Below, one piece after another: positions 33,268-41,685 of a stretch of DNA of 49,882 nucleotides. The notes under the pieces were generated by a model. That model had not been told where the DNA came from. It ran no database searches and saw nothing but the letters and a program-made list of their open reading frames with translations. Source of the DNA: Pauljensenia hongkongensis (lineage in GTDB: Bacteria; Actinomycetota; Actinomycetes; Actinomycetales; Actinomycetaceae); assembly GCF_001746855.1 (NCBI RefSeq), contig NZ_CP017298.1, forward strand, positions 2,062,183 through 2,112,064. The letters run 5' to 3'. Position 1 is the first letter of the stretch. Each line of letters opens with the position of its first letter. Made by a program: the position numbers and the translations under genes.

Positions 33268-33321
33268 TTACAGGGCTGGAGAGGCCACATCCGGATGGGT
33301 ATTACGCGACATGCCGTTCAT
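33268..33321 (-). other. 17-codon in-frame upstream reading frame ending in TAA
   Basis: ATG 33321 opens MNGMSRNTHPDVASPAL and stops at TAA (33270-33268), directly abutting and in frame with the 82-aa gene's GTG. Either a leader peptide or the lost N-terminus of that gene. On the minus strand, TAGGTT (33333-33328) sits seven bases before this ATG and could be a -10 for a leaderless transcript. Confidence 0.4.
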
Positions 33322-33427
33322 AGGCTCAACCTACCACTGACCGATTGAGAAAAGGAAGCCCTTCCGAAGAACGGAACACGGTGTCCGCCCCCACCCCGGC
33401 TGTCCCCGCCCCGCCCGCGGCTGCGAC

Positions 33428-33433
33428 TAGGCT
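33428..33433 (+). promoter_or_regulatory. Candidate -10 of murB, leaderless
   Basis: TAGGCT ends eight bases before the murB ATG (33442), where no ribosome site exists, suggesting a leaderless transcript. No clear -35. The gap 33322-33427 otherwise holds only the divergent start region. Confidence 0.4.
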
Positions 33434-33441
33434 TGTCCTCC

Positions 33442-34539
33442 ATGAGCACACGCCTTTCCTCCCTGACCACGCTCCGCGTCGGCGGCCCCGTCGGCTCCTA
33501 CACCGTGGCCGATTCCCGCGAAGACCTCATCAACCGGGTGCGCGCCGCCGACGCCGGAGGCGGGCCCCTGCTGGTCATCGGCGGCGGGTCGAACCTGCTC
33601 GCCGCCGACGCCCCCTTCAACGGGGTGGTCGTACGGGACGGGCGCCACGAGACGCGCGTCCTCGGGGAGGGCGGCTGCGCCGGGACTGCGGCGGAGGGCG
33701 GCGCCCCCGGCGGTGTCCTCGTGCGTGCCAGTGCCGGGACCCCCTGGGACGCCTTCGTGTCGTGGACCCTCGACCAGGGGCTGTCTGGGCTGGAGGCGCT
33801 GTCCGGGATCCCCGGCACAGTGGGGGCCTCCCCCGTGCAGAACGTCGGGGCCTACGGGCACGAGGTCGCCGAGACCCTCGACCACGTGCTCGTGTGGGAC
33901 CGGCAGGAGGAGCGCGAGGCGCGCCTGAGCGCCCAGGACCTGGGATTCGGCTACCGCACCTCGGTCATCAAGCGCTCCCTGTCCGCCGACTGGGGGCCGA
34001 CCGGGCGGTGGGTGGTCCTCGACGCCGTCTTCCGCCTCGAGCGCTCAGCCCTGTCCGCACCGGTCCTGTACGGCGAGCTCGCCCGCCGGATCGGCGCCCG
34101 CGCGGGGGAGAGGGCGCAGGCGCGCCTCGTGCGCGAAGCGGTGCTCGCCCTGAGGGCGGGTAAGGGCATGGTCCTCGACGACGCCGACCACGACACGTGG
34201 AGCGCCGGCTCCTTCTTCACGAACCCCATCCTCAGCGCCGACGAGGCGGACGCCCTGCCCGCGGGCGCCCCGCGCTTCCCCGCGGGTGACGGCCGGGTCA
34301 AGACCAGTGCCGCGTGGCTCATCGACCACGCGGGCTTCACGAAGGGCTTCGCGCTGCCCGAGGCGGGGGATCCGCCCCGCGCCTCCCTGTCCACGAAGCA
34401 CGTCCTGGCCCTCACGAACAGGGGAGGGGCGGCGGCCTCGGACATCGAGGCCCTGGCGCGCGCGGTGCGCGCCGGGGTGCGCCGCGCCTACGGCGTCGAC
34501 CTGGTGCCCGAGCCCGTTGCGGTCGGCATCGCCTGGTAG
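33442..34539 (+). CDS. murB: UDP-N-acetylenolpyruvoylglucosamine reductase
   Basis: Cytoplasmic FAD enzyme that reduces UDP-GlcNAc-enolpyruvate to UDP-MurNAc with NADPH, an essential peptidoglycan step. 365 aa. FAD-domain motifs: TTLRVGGPVGSY, LLVIGGGSNLLAAD, GLSGLEALSGIPGTVGASPV and QNVGAYGHEV. Substrate-domain motifs: FGYRTSVIK, the catalytic Ser in WSAGSFFTNPIL, and KTSAAWLIDHAGFTKGF. The type I (E. coli-like) MurB layout with an insertion before the C-terminus is consistent with its length. ATG at 33442 is chosen; TTG at 33433 is in frame but lies in the -10. It borders the accessory island and looks like native chromosome. Confidence 0.96.
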   Translation: MSTRLSSLTTLRVGGPVGSYTVADSREDLINRVRAADAGGGPLLVIGGGSNLLAADAPFNGVVVRDGRHETRVLGEGGCAGTAAEGGAPGGVLVRASAGTPWDAFVSWTLDQGLSGLEALSGIPGTVGASPVQNVGAYGHEVAETLDHVLVWDRQEEREARLSAQDLGFGYRTSVIKRSLSADWGPTGRWVVLDAVFRLERSALSAPVLYGELARRIGARAGERAQARLVREAVLALRAGKGMVLDDADHDTWSAGSFFTNPILSADEADALPAGAPRFPAGDGRVKTSAAWLIDHAGFTKGFALPEAGDPPRASLSTKHVLALTNRGGAAASDIEALARAVRAGVRRAYGVDLVPEPVAVGIAW

Positions 34540-34630
34540 CCGCAGCCGCTTTCTTGGAAGCCGCAGCCGCCAGGGGGCCTCGGGCGTGGGCTGCGGTGAC
34601 TGCCGATGAGGGCTCCGGGTGCGGCCGCCG

Positions 34631-34780
34631 GCGCGCGTTATCGGCATGAGCGCGCGTTGTCCGCACCGACGCGCGTTGTTGACACCAGCGCGCGTTATAT
34701 CCCCCTCGCGGTGTCGACAACCCCCTCACGATGTCAACGACCCCCTCACGGTGCCGACAACGCGCGTCCACACCAGGGGG
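34631..34780. repeat. Array of about 20-bp repeats in opposed orientations
   Basis: Three back-to-back 20-bp units (34701-34720, 34721-34740, 34741-34760) of the form CCCCCTCACGGTGTCGACAA are preceded by three or four 18-20 bp units (34631-34700) starting GCGCGCGTTRT. The core of the first set, reversed (TTGTCGACACCG), matches the core of the second (TTGTCCGCACCG, TTGTTGACACC). The block thus forms a large imperfect inverted array between the convergent murB and deaminase genes. No coding potential seen. Confidence 0.65.
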
Positions 34781-34876
34781 GCACCCGCGCCAGGGCCGGG
34801 CCCAGGAGGACTGCTCCGGATCGCGCACCGCCCCCTCGGAGTACGCACACAAGGACCCCGATTTAAGAAACACGCA

Positions 34877-34912
34877 CCGCACACAAGGGCGGGATCAAGC
34901 CCTTGTGTGCGG
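34877..34912. terminator. Perfect 14-bp hairpin, probably a bidirectional terminator
   Basis: CCGCACACAAGGGC/GCCCTTGTGTGCGG with loop GGGATCAA. Two more copies of the 11-base arm flank it: CGCACACAAGG near 34846 and CCTTGTGTGCG near 34936, so four copies stand in symmetric order. It lies between convergent genes. The rest of 34540-35084 shows no gene. Confidence 0.6.
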
Positions 34913-35084
34913 CCCAGTGTTGCGTAATTCCCTCCCTTGTGTGCGACACCAGCGGACACGGACACCGAAAAAACGAAGCAAAGGGACGGACCGTGAAGAA
35001 AGGGGCGGTTGACCACCTGGGGAGCCGCGCCCGCACTGCCTGGGGTCCCGCGTCCGCACCCCTTCGCAGGAACCCCTGGGCCCC

Positions 35085-36185
35085 TCAAGCGGCTGCGGGC
35101 GGCGCCGCCAGCCACTCCTCGATCCGGGCGAACCAGCGGAGCTTGGAGGAGGACGGGGCCAGGGAGGCCTCGATGGACTGGCGCGCCAAACCCGCCAACT
35201 CGCGGTCGGACAACCCGAAGGCGTCGCGCGCCTGGGCGTACTGCTCCACCAGGCGCGAACGGAACAGCAGGGGGTCGTCGGCGCTGAGGGCCACGGTCGC
35301 GCCCGCGGAGATCAACGACGGCAGCGGCACCTGCGAGAAGTCCGTGTACACCCCCAAGTGGACGTTCGAGGTGGGGCACACCTCGAAGGCCACGCCCTCG
35401 GCGATCAGGCGGTCGAGCAGGCCCGGGTCCTCCGCTGTGCGCACCCCGTGCCCGATCCTGCGGGGGCAGAGGGCGGCCACGACCTCGCGGATCGACTCCG
35501 GCCCCGCCAGCTCGCCGCCGTGGGGGACCCCCACCAGGCCCGCGCGCCTCGCGATCCTGAAGGCGGGCGCGAAGTCCGCGGTGGCCCCCACCCTCTCGTC
35601 GTTCGACAAGCCGAAGCCCACGACCTGGCCCGGCCCGTCCCCCGCGTACTGGGAGGCCAGGCGCGCCAGCACCCGCGCGTCCAAGGGGTGGCGGATCCGG
35701 GAGGCCGCGACGATCAGCCCCACGTCCACGCCGGTGTCGGCCGAGGCGGCGCGCGCCTCGTCCATCACGATCTCCAGGGCGGGGGTGATCCCGCCGACCC
35801 ACGGCGCGTAACTGGTCGGATCCACTTGGAGCTCGACGCGCACAGAGCCCTCGGCGGCCTCGTCCTCCATGGTCTCGCGCACCAAGCGCCGCATCGTCGC
35901 CTCTGAGCGCACCAGGTGGCGCGCCGAGTCGTAGGCGCGCTGGAAGCGGAACCAGCCGCGCCCGTCGGCGGGCATGTTCATCGGGTCGATGTACAGCAGG
36001 TGCGGGGGCAGGCGCACCTGCTGCTCGCGCGCGATGTCCACCAGCGTCGAGGGGCGCATCGCCCCCGTGAAGTGCAGGTGCAGGTGCGCTTTGGGCAGTG
36101 CGGCCAGGTCGCGGCGCCCCGGGGGAGTGGGCACGGGCGCTGTGAGGTCGGGGACGGCGCGGACGTCCATTCCCTCAGTGCTCAC
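35085..36185 (-). CDS. Adenosine deaminase-family amidohydrolase
   Basis: A 366-aa zinc TIM-barrel enzyme that deaminates adenosine or a related aminopurine nucleoside to the inosine form. Zinc and catalytic residues are in place: the HxH in KAHLHLHFTGAMRP (His36/His38), PHGGE (zinc His and catalytic Glu, HAGE in the family), RIGHGVRT (catalytic His) and LSADDPLLF (Asp pair, STDDP in classic ADA). The FTGAMRP after HxH, instead of LEG[SA]L, suggests an ADA-like subgroup with altered specificity. GTG 36185 overlaps the lipase stop; ATG 36170 is an alternative. It is last in a three-gene minus-strand operon. Confidence 0.88.
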   Translation of the reverse strand: MSTEGMDVRAVPDLTAPVPTPPGRRDLAALPKAHLHLHFTGAMRPSTLVDIAREQQVRLPPHLLYIDPMNMPADGRGWFRFQRAYDSARHLVRSEATMRRLVRETMEDEAAEGSVRVELQVDPTSYAPWVGGITPALEIVMDEARAASADTGVDVGLIVAASRIRHPLDARVLARLASQYAGDGPGQVVGFGLSNDERVGATADFAPAFRIARRAGLVGVPHGGELAGPESIREVVAALCPRRIGHGVRTAEDPGLLDRLIAEGVAFEVCPTSNVHLGVYTDFSQVPLPSLISAGATVALSADDPLLFRSRLVEQYAQARDAFGLSDRELAGLARQSIEASLAPSSSKLRWFARIEEWLAAPPAAA

Positions 36186-36999
36186 CCAGCCACGCGATGA
36201 TGTCGCGGATCAGGCCGGGGCCCTCGGGCTCGTTGAGGAGCTCGTGGTAGGCGCCGTCGATGACGCGCAGGCGGATGTCGAGGCCGGGGTTGGCGGCCTC
36301 CGCCTCGGCGACGAAGTCCCGCGACGCCGCCAGGTCGGCCATCCGGTCCGCGGAGCCGTGCATCACGAGGATCGGCGTGCGGGCCAGGTGCGCGTGGCGC
36401 AGCACCTCGTCCCCCTGGATGACCATCGTCACCCCGGTGAGCAGTTGCACGCCGCCGTGGTAGCACAGCGGATCCGCGTCGAAGGCCTGCTGCACCCGCG
36501 GGTCGCGCGACAGGGGCGACTCCCCGCCCGCGGGTTCGGGCGGGCGGACCACCAGTGAGGGCAGCAGGCGCGCCAGCGGCGCCGCCTTGCGGGCCAACGA
36601 GGCGGAGGCGGGCGGCAGGGGGCGCATGGCGGGGGCGGACAGGACGGTGCCGCGCAGGCGTTCGGGGTCGATGAGCGTCGAGGCCGCGGTGACCACGCCG
36701 CCCATGGAGTGCCCGAAGAGGAACAGATCCGGCGTGCGCGCCCCGGCCAGCGCGAGTCGCCGCATCGCCAGGTGGTCGCGGATCAGCGCGCCCGCGTCCA
36801 CGCGCCCCCGCGGCCCCCCGGAGGTGCCGTGGCCCGTGTGGTCGTAGAAGGCGATGTCGTAGCCCGCGCCGACCAGCGCTTCCTGCAGGGGCAGGTAGCG
36901 GCCCGAGTGCTCCCCGTACCCGTGGGCGATCAGGACCGTCCCCCGGGGGCTGCCGGTGTCGGCGAGGCGGCGGACGAGCCTGCGCGCGTCGGCGCTCAT
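36175..36999 (-). CDS. Alpha/beta hydrolase, monoacylglycerol lipase-like
   Basis: A 274-aa serine hydrolase. The nucleophile is Ser98 in [26 protein letters not shown] is the HGxxEH oxyanion signature of monoacylglycerol lipases and lysophospholipases; [15 protein letters not shown] is the next conserved turn; [11 protein letters not shown] holds the acid Asp, and [11 protein letters not shown] the catalytic His. All members of the triad are present. No signal peptide, so cytoplasmic. ATG at 36999 overlaps the aminotransferase stop (ATGA), implying coupled translation. Substrate is inferred from family. Confidence 0.88.
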   Translation of the reverse strand: MSADARRLVRRLADTGSPRGTVLIAHGYGEHSGRYLPLQEALVGAGYDIAFYDHTGHGTSGGPRGRVDAGALIRDHLAMRRLALAGARTPDLFLFGHSMGGVVTAASTLIDPERLRGTVLSAPAMRPLPPASASLARKAAPLARLLPSLVVRPPEPAGGESPLSRDPRVQQAFDADPLCYHGGVQLLTGVTMVIQGDEVLRHAHLARTPILVMHGSADRMADLAASRDFVAEAEAANPGLDIRLRVIDGAYHELLNEPEGPGLIRDIIAWLGEH

Positions 37000-38201
37000 G
37001 ACAGCAGCTCCTGGACGCGCCCGATGCCCTCGACCAGGTCGTCGTCGGCCAGGGCGTAGGAGAAGCGCAGGAACCCGGACCGGCCGAACGCCTCGCCGGG
37101 AACGGCGGCGACCTCCACCTCGTCCAGGATCAAGTCGGCCAGCTCCGAGGACGTGGTGGCGGTGCGGCCGCGGATCGGGCGGCCCAGCAGCGCCTCGACG
37201 CCGACGTAGGCGTAGAACGCGCCCTTGGGCGTGGGCACGTCCAGGCCGTCGATCTGGCGCAGCATGTCGATGATGGTGCGGCGGCGCCGGTCGAAGGCGG
37301 CGCGCATCTCGTGCACCGCGCCGAGGGGGCCCGAGACGGCCGCCTGGGCGGCGCACTGGGCGATGTTGTTGACGTTGCTGGTCAAGTGCGACTGGAACGA
37401 GGTGGCGGCTGCGACGACGTCGGCGGGCCCCATCATCCAGCCGACGCGCCACCCGGTCATCGCGTAGGTCTTCGCCACGCCGTTGAGGATGACGGCCTGG
37501 TCGGCCAGTTCGGGCACGAGGGCCACGATGTGGGCCGTCTGGGCGTCCTCGTACAGCAGGTGCTCGTAGATCTCGTCGGAGATCACCCAGATGCCGTGCT
37601 CGAGCGCCCACTGGCCGATCGCGGTCAGTTCGGCGGGGGTGTAGACGCTGCCCGTCGGGTTCGACGGCGAGCACATCAGGAGCACCTTGGTGCGCTCGGT
37701 GCGCGCCGCCTCGAGCTGGTCGACGGTGACCTTGTAGTCCTGGTCGGCGCCGGCGAACACCTCGATGGGCGTGGCCCCCGCCAGCTTGACGACCTCGGGG
37801 TAGGTCGTCCAGTAGGGGGTGGGCAGGATCGCCTCGTCGCCGGGCCCCAGCAGGGCGGCGAAGGCCTGGAACACCGCCTGCTTGCCGCCGTTGGTGACGA
37901 CGACGTCGGCGGGGGAGACCTCGTAGCCGGAGTCGCGCAGGGTCTTGGCGGCGATGGCCTCGCGCAGTGCGGGCAGGCCCGCGGCGGGGGTGTAGCGGTG
38001 CATCGCGGGGTCGCGGGCGGCGCGGACCGCGGCCTCGACGATGTAGTCGGGCGTGGGGAAGTCGGGCTCGCCGGCCCCGAAGCCGATGACGGGCCGGCCG
38101 GCGGCTTTGAGCGCCTTGGCCTTCGCGTCGACGGCCAGGGTCGCCGAGGGCGTGATGGCGGTGAAACGGGCAGAGACACGTGATGCGGGCGTAGGAGTCA
38201 T
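36996..38201 (-). CDS. Class I aminotransferase, aspartate aminotransferase-like
   Basis: A 401-aa PLP enzyme. The PLP lysine is Lys244 in [31 protein letters not shown] is the N-terminal substrate motif, [11 protein letters not shown] the phosphate region, [10 protein letters not shown] the conserved Asn-Pro motif, and [12 protein letters not shown] the PLP-ring Asp/Tyr. It fits the Ib aspartate/prephenate aminotransferase subgroup. ATG at 38201 with GGGGA just upstream. It leads a three-gene operon with the lipase and deaminase. Its 5' side faces tRNA-Trp. Confidence 0.92.
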   Translation of the reverse strand: MTPTPASRVSARFTAITPSATLAVDAKAKALKAAGRPVIGFGAGEPDFPTPDYIVEAAVRAARDPAMHRYTPAAGLPALREAIAAKTLRDSGYEVSPADVVVTNGGKQAVFQAFAALLGPGDEAILPTPYWTTYPEVVKLAGATPIEVFAGADQDYKVTVDQLEAARTERTKVLLMCSPSNPTGSVYTPAELTAIGQWALEHGIWVISDEIYEHLLYEDAQTAHIVALVPELADQAVILNGVAKTYAMTGWRVGWMMGPADVVAAATSFQSHLTSNVNNIAQCAAQAAVSGPLGAVHEMRAAFDRRRRTIIDMLRQIDGLDVPTPKGAFYAYVGVEALLGRPIRGRTATTSSELADLILDEVEVAAVPGEAFGRSGFLRFSYALADDDLVEGIGRVQELLS

Positions 38202-38329
38202 TTCCCCATCGTGCCACGAGGCGGCGCGCGGGAGTGGGCAGTGCGCAGAATGGACAGGTGAGCTACATCTCAACATGGGGTGCTTTGTCGGTATTCCAGT
38301 GGAAAGGGCGGCGCGTTGGCCGGGTCCGC

Positions 38330-38359
38330 TGGACAGTGCGAGCCCCGATCCCCTACACT
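38330..38359 (+). promoter_or_regulatory. Promoter of tRNA-Trp/secE
   Basis: TGGACA (38330-38335), 18-nt spacer, TACACT (38354-38359); initiation near 38366. A short hairpin GCAGG-TTCG-CCTGC (38367-38380) lies between the start and the tRNA and may help 5' processing. 38202-38329 shows no other feature. Confidence 0.7.
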
Positions 38360-38382
38360 CGCTCAGGCAGGTTCGCCTGCTT

Positions 38383-38458
38383 AGGGCAGTGGCGCAATTG
38401 GTAGCGCACCGGTCTCCAAAACCGGCGGTTGTGGGTTCGAGTCCCGCCTGCCCTGCCA
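38383..38458 (+). tRNA. tRNA-Trp (CCA)
   Basis: 73 nt plus encoded CCA (38456-38458). Acceptor AGGGCAG/CTGCCCT, discriminator G, anticodon stem CCGGT/ACCGG with loop CTCCAAA (anticodon CCA), T-arm GTGGG-TTCGAGT-CCCGC. Unlike the other tRNAs here, the 3' CCA is encoded. Conserved position ahead of secE. Confidence 0.97.
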
Positions 38459-38484
38459 TACGGCTTCACCACAGGGAGGATTCA

Positions 38485-38823
38485 ATGGCCAAGCACAGCG
38501 CCCCGAGCGCCGAGTCCTCGCGCAAGGACCGTGGGAAGGCGCGCGAGGGGAAGGGGGCGGCCCGCAAGGACCGCACCAAGGCCGGGGCGACCCGCAAGCG
38601 CGACGAGGCCGTGGCCGTGAAGGAGAAGAAGCGCGGCCTCTTCGCCCGCATGTGGCTCTTCCTCACCCAGGTCGTGGCCGAGATGCGCAAGGTCACCTAC
38701 CCCACACGTTCCGAGACGTGGACCTACTTCGTCGTGGTCGTCGTCTTTGTGACTGCAATCATGGCTTTCACTGGTCTCCTCGACTTCGGATTCGGTAAAC
38801 TGAGTGCACTGATCTTCGGCTGA
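38485..38823 (+). CDS. secE: Preprotein translocase subunit SecE
   Basis: A 112-aa single-pass membrane protein that stabilises SecY in the translocon. The last 60 residues carry the hallmark amphipathic helix and membrane segment: [20 protein letters not shown], then [20 protein letters not shown]. The first 50 residues are a basic, Lys/Arg-rich disordered extension typical of actinobacterial SecE. ATG at 38485 follows AGGGAGGA. A terminator-like hairpin separates it from nusG. Confidence 0.95.
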   Translation: MAKHSAPSAESSRKDRGKAREGKGAARKDRTKAGATRKRDEAVAVKEKKRGLFARMWLFLTQVVAEMRKVTYPTRSETWTYFVVVVVFVTAIMAFTGLLDFGFGKLSALIFG

Positions 38824-38831
38824 GACCGACG

Positions 38832-38866
38832 AACCCGCCCGCAGCTCCTGCAGGCGGGTTTCTTCT
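38832..38866 (+). terminator. Terminator-like hairpin between secE and nusG
   Basis: AACCCGCC...GGCGGGTT, with an inner GCAG/CTGC pairing, followed by TCTTCT, starts nine bases after the secE stop. It should reduce read-through into nusG, which lies within the same conserved gene order, so partial termination is likely. Confidence 0.75.
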
Positions 38867-38900
38867 ACGGTCCGGCCCGTGCCAACCGCCAGGAGGAACC

Positions 38901-39830
38901 ATGAGCGACGAGAACGCCCCCGGGCCCGATGCCTTCGACGGCCCCATCGCCGACGAGGGATTCGCCCCCGCCCCCATCGACATCGAAGCGGCCCAGGCGC
39001 GCGCCCTCGATGAGAGCGCTGAGGCCGAGGCCGACGGCGCCGCGCAGGAAGTGGTGGACCGCGCCATCGATGAGGCCGCGCAGGACGTGGCCGACGGGGA
39101 AGCCGCCCCCGCCCCGGAGGATGGTGCTGACGGGGAGGCCGCCCCCGCCCCGGAGGATGGTGCTGACGGGGGGGCCGCCCCCGCCTCGGGCGCCGAGGGC
39201 GCGGAACCGGACCCCGCCCCGGAGGACGACCCCGTCGAGAAACTGCGCCAGCGCCTGTACATGTCCCCCGGGGACTGGTACGTCATCCACACCTACTCCG
39301 GCCACGAGCGCAAGGTGAAGGCGAACCTGGAGCAGCGCATCACCACCCAGAACATGGAGGACTCGATCTTCAGCGTCGAGGTGCCCGACGAGTACGTCAT
39401 GGAGTACCGGGGCACCGCGAAGAAGCGCGTGCGCCGCGTGCGCATCCCCGGGTACGCGATCGTCTGCATGGACTTCAACGAGGAGTCCTACCGCGTCGTG
39501 AAGGAAACGCCCGCGGTCACCGGATTCGTCGGCGACCAGCACAATCCCGTCCCGCTGTCCATCGACGAGGTCGTCATGCTGCTGACGCCCAACGTCCTCG
39601 AGGAGGCCGCGGAGAAGAAGAAGGACAAGCCCGCCCCCGTGCAGGAGATCCGCACGGCCTTCGAGGTCGGGGAGACCGTCACCGTCATCGACGGCCCCTT
39701 CGAGACCATGTCGGCCACGATCTCCGAGATCATGCCCGAGGCCCAGAAGCTCAAGGTCCTCGTCACGATCTTCGAGCGCGAGACACCGCTCGAGCTCGGC
39801 TTCGACCAGGTCGAGAAACTCGAGCAGTGA
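38901..39830 (+). CDS. nusG: Transcription termination/antitermination factor NusG with acidic N-terminal extension
   Basis: A 309-aa protein. The NGN domain starts near residue 124 ([20 protein letters not shown], then [11 protein letters not shown]) and binds RNA polymerase; the KOW domain is at the C-terminus ([20 protein letters not shown]). The first 115 residues are acidic, Ala/Pro/Asp/Glu-rich and disordered, with a 12-residue unit repeated twice plus a partial third copy. Acidic extensions occur in actinobacterial NusG, but the repeat looks locally expanded. ATG at 38901 follows AGGAGG at 38891-38896. Confidence 0.96.
   Translation: MSDENAPGPDAFDGPIADEGFAPAPIDIEAAQARALDESAEAEADGAAQEVVDRAIDEAAQDVADGEAAPAPEDGADGEAAPAPEDGADGGAAPASGAEGAEPDPAPEDDPVEKLRQRLYMSPGDWYVIHTYSGHERKVKANLEQRITTQNMEDSIFSVEVPDEYVMEYRGTAKKRVRRVRIPGYAIVCMDFNEESYRVVKETPAVTGFVGDQHNPVPLSIDEVVMLLTPNVLEEAAEKKKDKPAPVQEIRTAFEVGETVTVIDGPFETMSATISEIMPEAQKLKVLVTIFERETPLELGFDQVEKLEQ
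39093..39164 (+). repeat. 36-bp tandem repeat inside nusG
   Basis: Two almost identical 36-bp units (39093-39128, 39129-39164) plus a partial third code for [12 protein letters not shown] each. The length is a multiple of three, so copy changes keep the frame. Confidence 0.85.
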
Positions 39831-39846
39831 TGTCGCGCACCCGGAC

Positions 39847-39876
39847 TTGGGATCGTGTCCGGGTGCGCGTTACAAT
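39847..39876 (+). promoter_or_regulatory. Promoter of rplK-rplA
   Basis: TTGGGA (39847-39852), 18-nt spacer, TACAAT (39871-39876); initiation near 39883. The approximately 138-nt leader to the rplK ATG is GC-rich with several possible stems (for example GCCGCCCCCTCGGCGGC near 39930) and is where L1 or other feedback could act. No recognised motif. Confidence 0.6.
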
Positions 39877-40020
39877 TCCCGTTTGTGTGCATTGGGCGCA
39901 CTGTGCCCTCCTCGGAGAGGGCCGAGTGCCCCGCCGCCCCCTCGGCGGCGAGCCCGTTGGGGCGATGCGCCCCTGACCGGCGGCCGCCGGTGAGGAAAAC
40001 CCGTAGAAAGACCCGTTTCA

Positions 40021-40455
40021 ATGGCACCGAAGAAGAAGAAGGTTACCGGCCTGATCAAGCTTCAGATCGCAGCCGGCGCCGCCACCCCCGCTCCGCCCGT
40101 CGGCCCCGCTCTGGGCCAGCACGGCGTGAACATCGTCGAGTTCACCAAGGCTTACAACGCCGCGACCGAGTCGCAGCGCGGGAACATCGTCCCCGTCGAG
40201 ATCACGGTTTACGAGGACCGCTCCTTCACGTTCGTCCTCAAGACCCCTCCCGCGGCGGAGATGATCAAGAAGGCCGCTGGCGTCCAGAAGGGCTCCGGCA
40301 CGCCCAACACCGCCAAGGTCGGCTCGATCACCATGGACCAGGCCCGCGAGATCGGGCAGGCCAAGATGGCCGACCTCAACGCCAACGACGTCGAGGCCGC
40401 CGCCAGGATCATCGCCGGGACCGCCCGCTCCATGGGCATCACCGTCGAGGACTGA
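40021..40455 (+). CDS. rplK: 50S ribosomal protein L11
   Basis: A 144-aa large-subunit protein of the GTPase-associated centre. [20 protein letters not shown] and [20 protein letters not shown] are the N-terminal signature; the C-terminal RNA-binding domain runs [20 protein letters not shown] to the end MGITVED. Full length. ATG at 40021 has only a modest ribosome site (GTAGAAAGAC). First of the rplK-rplA pair with a 69-nt spacer. Confidence 0.98.
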   Translation: MAPKKKKVTGLIKLQIAAGAATPAPPVGPALGQHGVNIVEFTKAYNAATESQRGNIVPVEITVYEDRSFTFVLKTPPAAEMIKKAAGVQKGSGTPNTAKVGSITMDQAREIGQAKMADLNANDVEAAARIIAGTARSMGITVED

Positions 40456-40524
40456 CCCCGATTCCATTCCCCGTGGTAGGGCAGGCGCTGCCCGAAGCCC
40501 ACGACTGCAAGGAGAAGAAGCAGA

Positions 40525-41232
40525 ATGACGAAGCGCTCCAAGAGCTACCGCGCCGCGGCTGAGAAGGTCCACGCGGATGTGCTGTACACCCCCTTCGAGG
40601 CCATGAAGCTGGCCAAGGAGACCACCGTCACCAAGTTCGACTCGACCGTTGAGGTCGTGCTCCGACTCGGCGTCGACCCCCGCCAGGCGGACCAGATGGT
40701 CCGCGGCACCGTTTCCCTGCCGCACGGCACCGGCAAGACCGCCCGGGTCTTGGTCTTCGCCGTTGGTCCGCGCGCGCAGGCAGCCATCGACGCCGGGGCC
40801 GACGAGGTCGGCGGCGACGAGCTCATCGAGAAGGTCTCCAAGGGCTACACCGACTTCGATGTCGCCGTGGCCACCCCCGACCTCATGGGCAAGGTGGGCC
40901 GCCTCGGCCGTATCCTGGGCCCCCGCGGCCTCATGCCCAACCCGAAGACCGGCACCGTGACCATGGACGTGGCCAAGGCCGTCAAGGAGATCAAGGGCGG
41001 GCGGATCGAGTTCCGCGTCGACAAGCACGCCAACCTGGCCTTCGTCGTCGGCAAGGCGTCCTTCACCGCCGAGCAGCTCACCGAGAACTACGGCTCCGTC
41101 CTCGACGAGGTCCTGCGCCTCAAGCCGTCCAGCTCGAAGGGGCGTTACCTGCTCAAGGGCTCCGTATCCACGACCATGGGCCCCGGCATCCCCCTCGATG
41201 TCACCAAGGTCAAGGACCTTCTGGAGGGCTGA
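40525..41232 (+). CDS. rplA: 50S ribosomal protein L1
   Basis: A 235-aa L1-stalk protein, and in many bacteria the translational repressor of its own operon. [55 protein letters not shown] and [20 protein letters not shown] are signatures. ATG at 40525 follows AAGGAG at 40509-40514. The spacer before it has a stem region (GGTAGGGCAGGCGCTGCCC) that might mimic an L1 site; unproven. A hairpin and a long repeat region follow. Confidence 0.98.
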   Translation: MTKRSKSYRAAAEKVHADVLYTPFEAMKLAKETTVTKFDSTVEVVLRLGVDPRQADQMVRGTVSLPHGTGKTARVLVFAVGPRAQAAIDAGADEVGGDELIEKVSKGYTDFDVAVATPDLMGKVGRLGRILGPRGLMPNPKTGTVTMDVAKAVKEIKGGRIEFRVDKHANLAFVVGKASFTAEQLTENYGSVLDEVLRLKPSSSKGRYLLKGSVSTTMGPGIPLDVTKVKDLLEG

Positions 41233-41257
41233 GCCCCCTTTCCGTCGGAAGCGCCGT

Positions 41258-41285
41258 GGGGCGCGGGCATTCGCGCCCGCGCCCC
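41258..41285 (+). terminator. Hairpin after rplA
   Basis: GGGGCGCGGGC (41258-41268) pairs perfectly with GCCCGCGCCCC (41275-41285), loop six bases, 26 nt after the stop. No T-run. The right arm and its flank (CGCCCGCGCCCCGCTCGCGT) recur 44 nt downstream. Confidence 0.6.
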
Positions 41286-41434
41286 GCTCGCGTACTCCTG
41301 GCGTGTTCGGGCTCTTGCGCCCGCGCCCCGCTCGCGTCCTTCTGATCCTCCTGGCGCACCGGCCGGGGGAGGACGTTGACGCGGCTTCCCAGTCATGCCG
41401 GGCCCTCCTGCTTCGCACGGGCCGTGTCCGGTTT

Positions 41435-41662
41435 CCGGTGCTGCTTCAGGTCGGGTCGCTGTGCATTGGGGCAGGTAACGGTGCGTTGGGGCAGGCTGTT
41501 TGCCTGCCCCGATGTGGGCTAGCCTGCCCCATTGCCTGGTTGCGTGCCCCGGTGCTGCTTCAGGTCGGGTCGCTGTGCATTGGGGCAGGTAACGGTGCGT
41601 TGGGGCAGGCTGTTTGCCTGCCCCGATGTGGGTTAGCCTGCCCCATTGCCTGTTTTCGTGCC
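41435..41662. repeat. 114-bp tandem repeat, two copies, with internal hairpins
   Basis: Units 41435-41548 and 41549-41662 are nearly identical, and a third begins at 41663 and breaks off. Each holds GGGGCAGGC-TGTTT-GCCTGCCCC (9-bp stem) with extra GGGGCAGG and CCTGCCCC arms on either side, so nested hairpins are possible. Non-coding in all frames by composition. Confidence 0.85.
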
Positions 41663-41685
41663 CCGGTGCGGCTCGCCGGGGTCCG

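Noticed and set aside
34631-34780. CRISPR or CRISPR-like array
   Set aside because: Units are contiguous 18-20 bp repeats without spacers.
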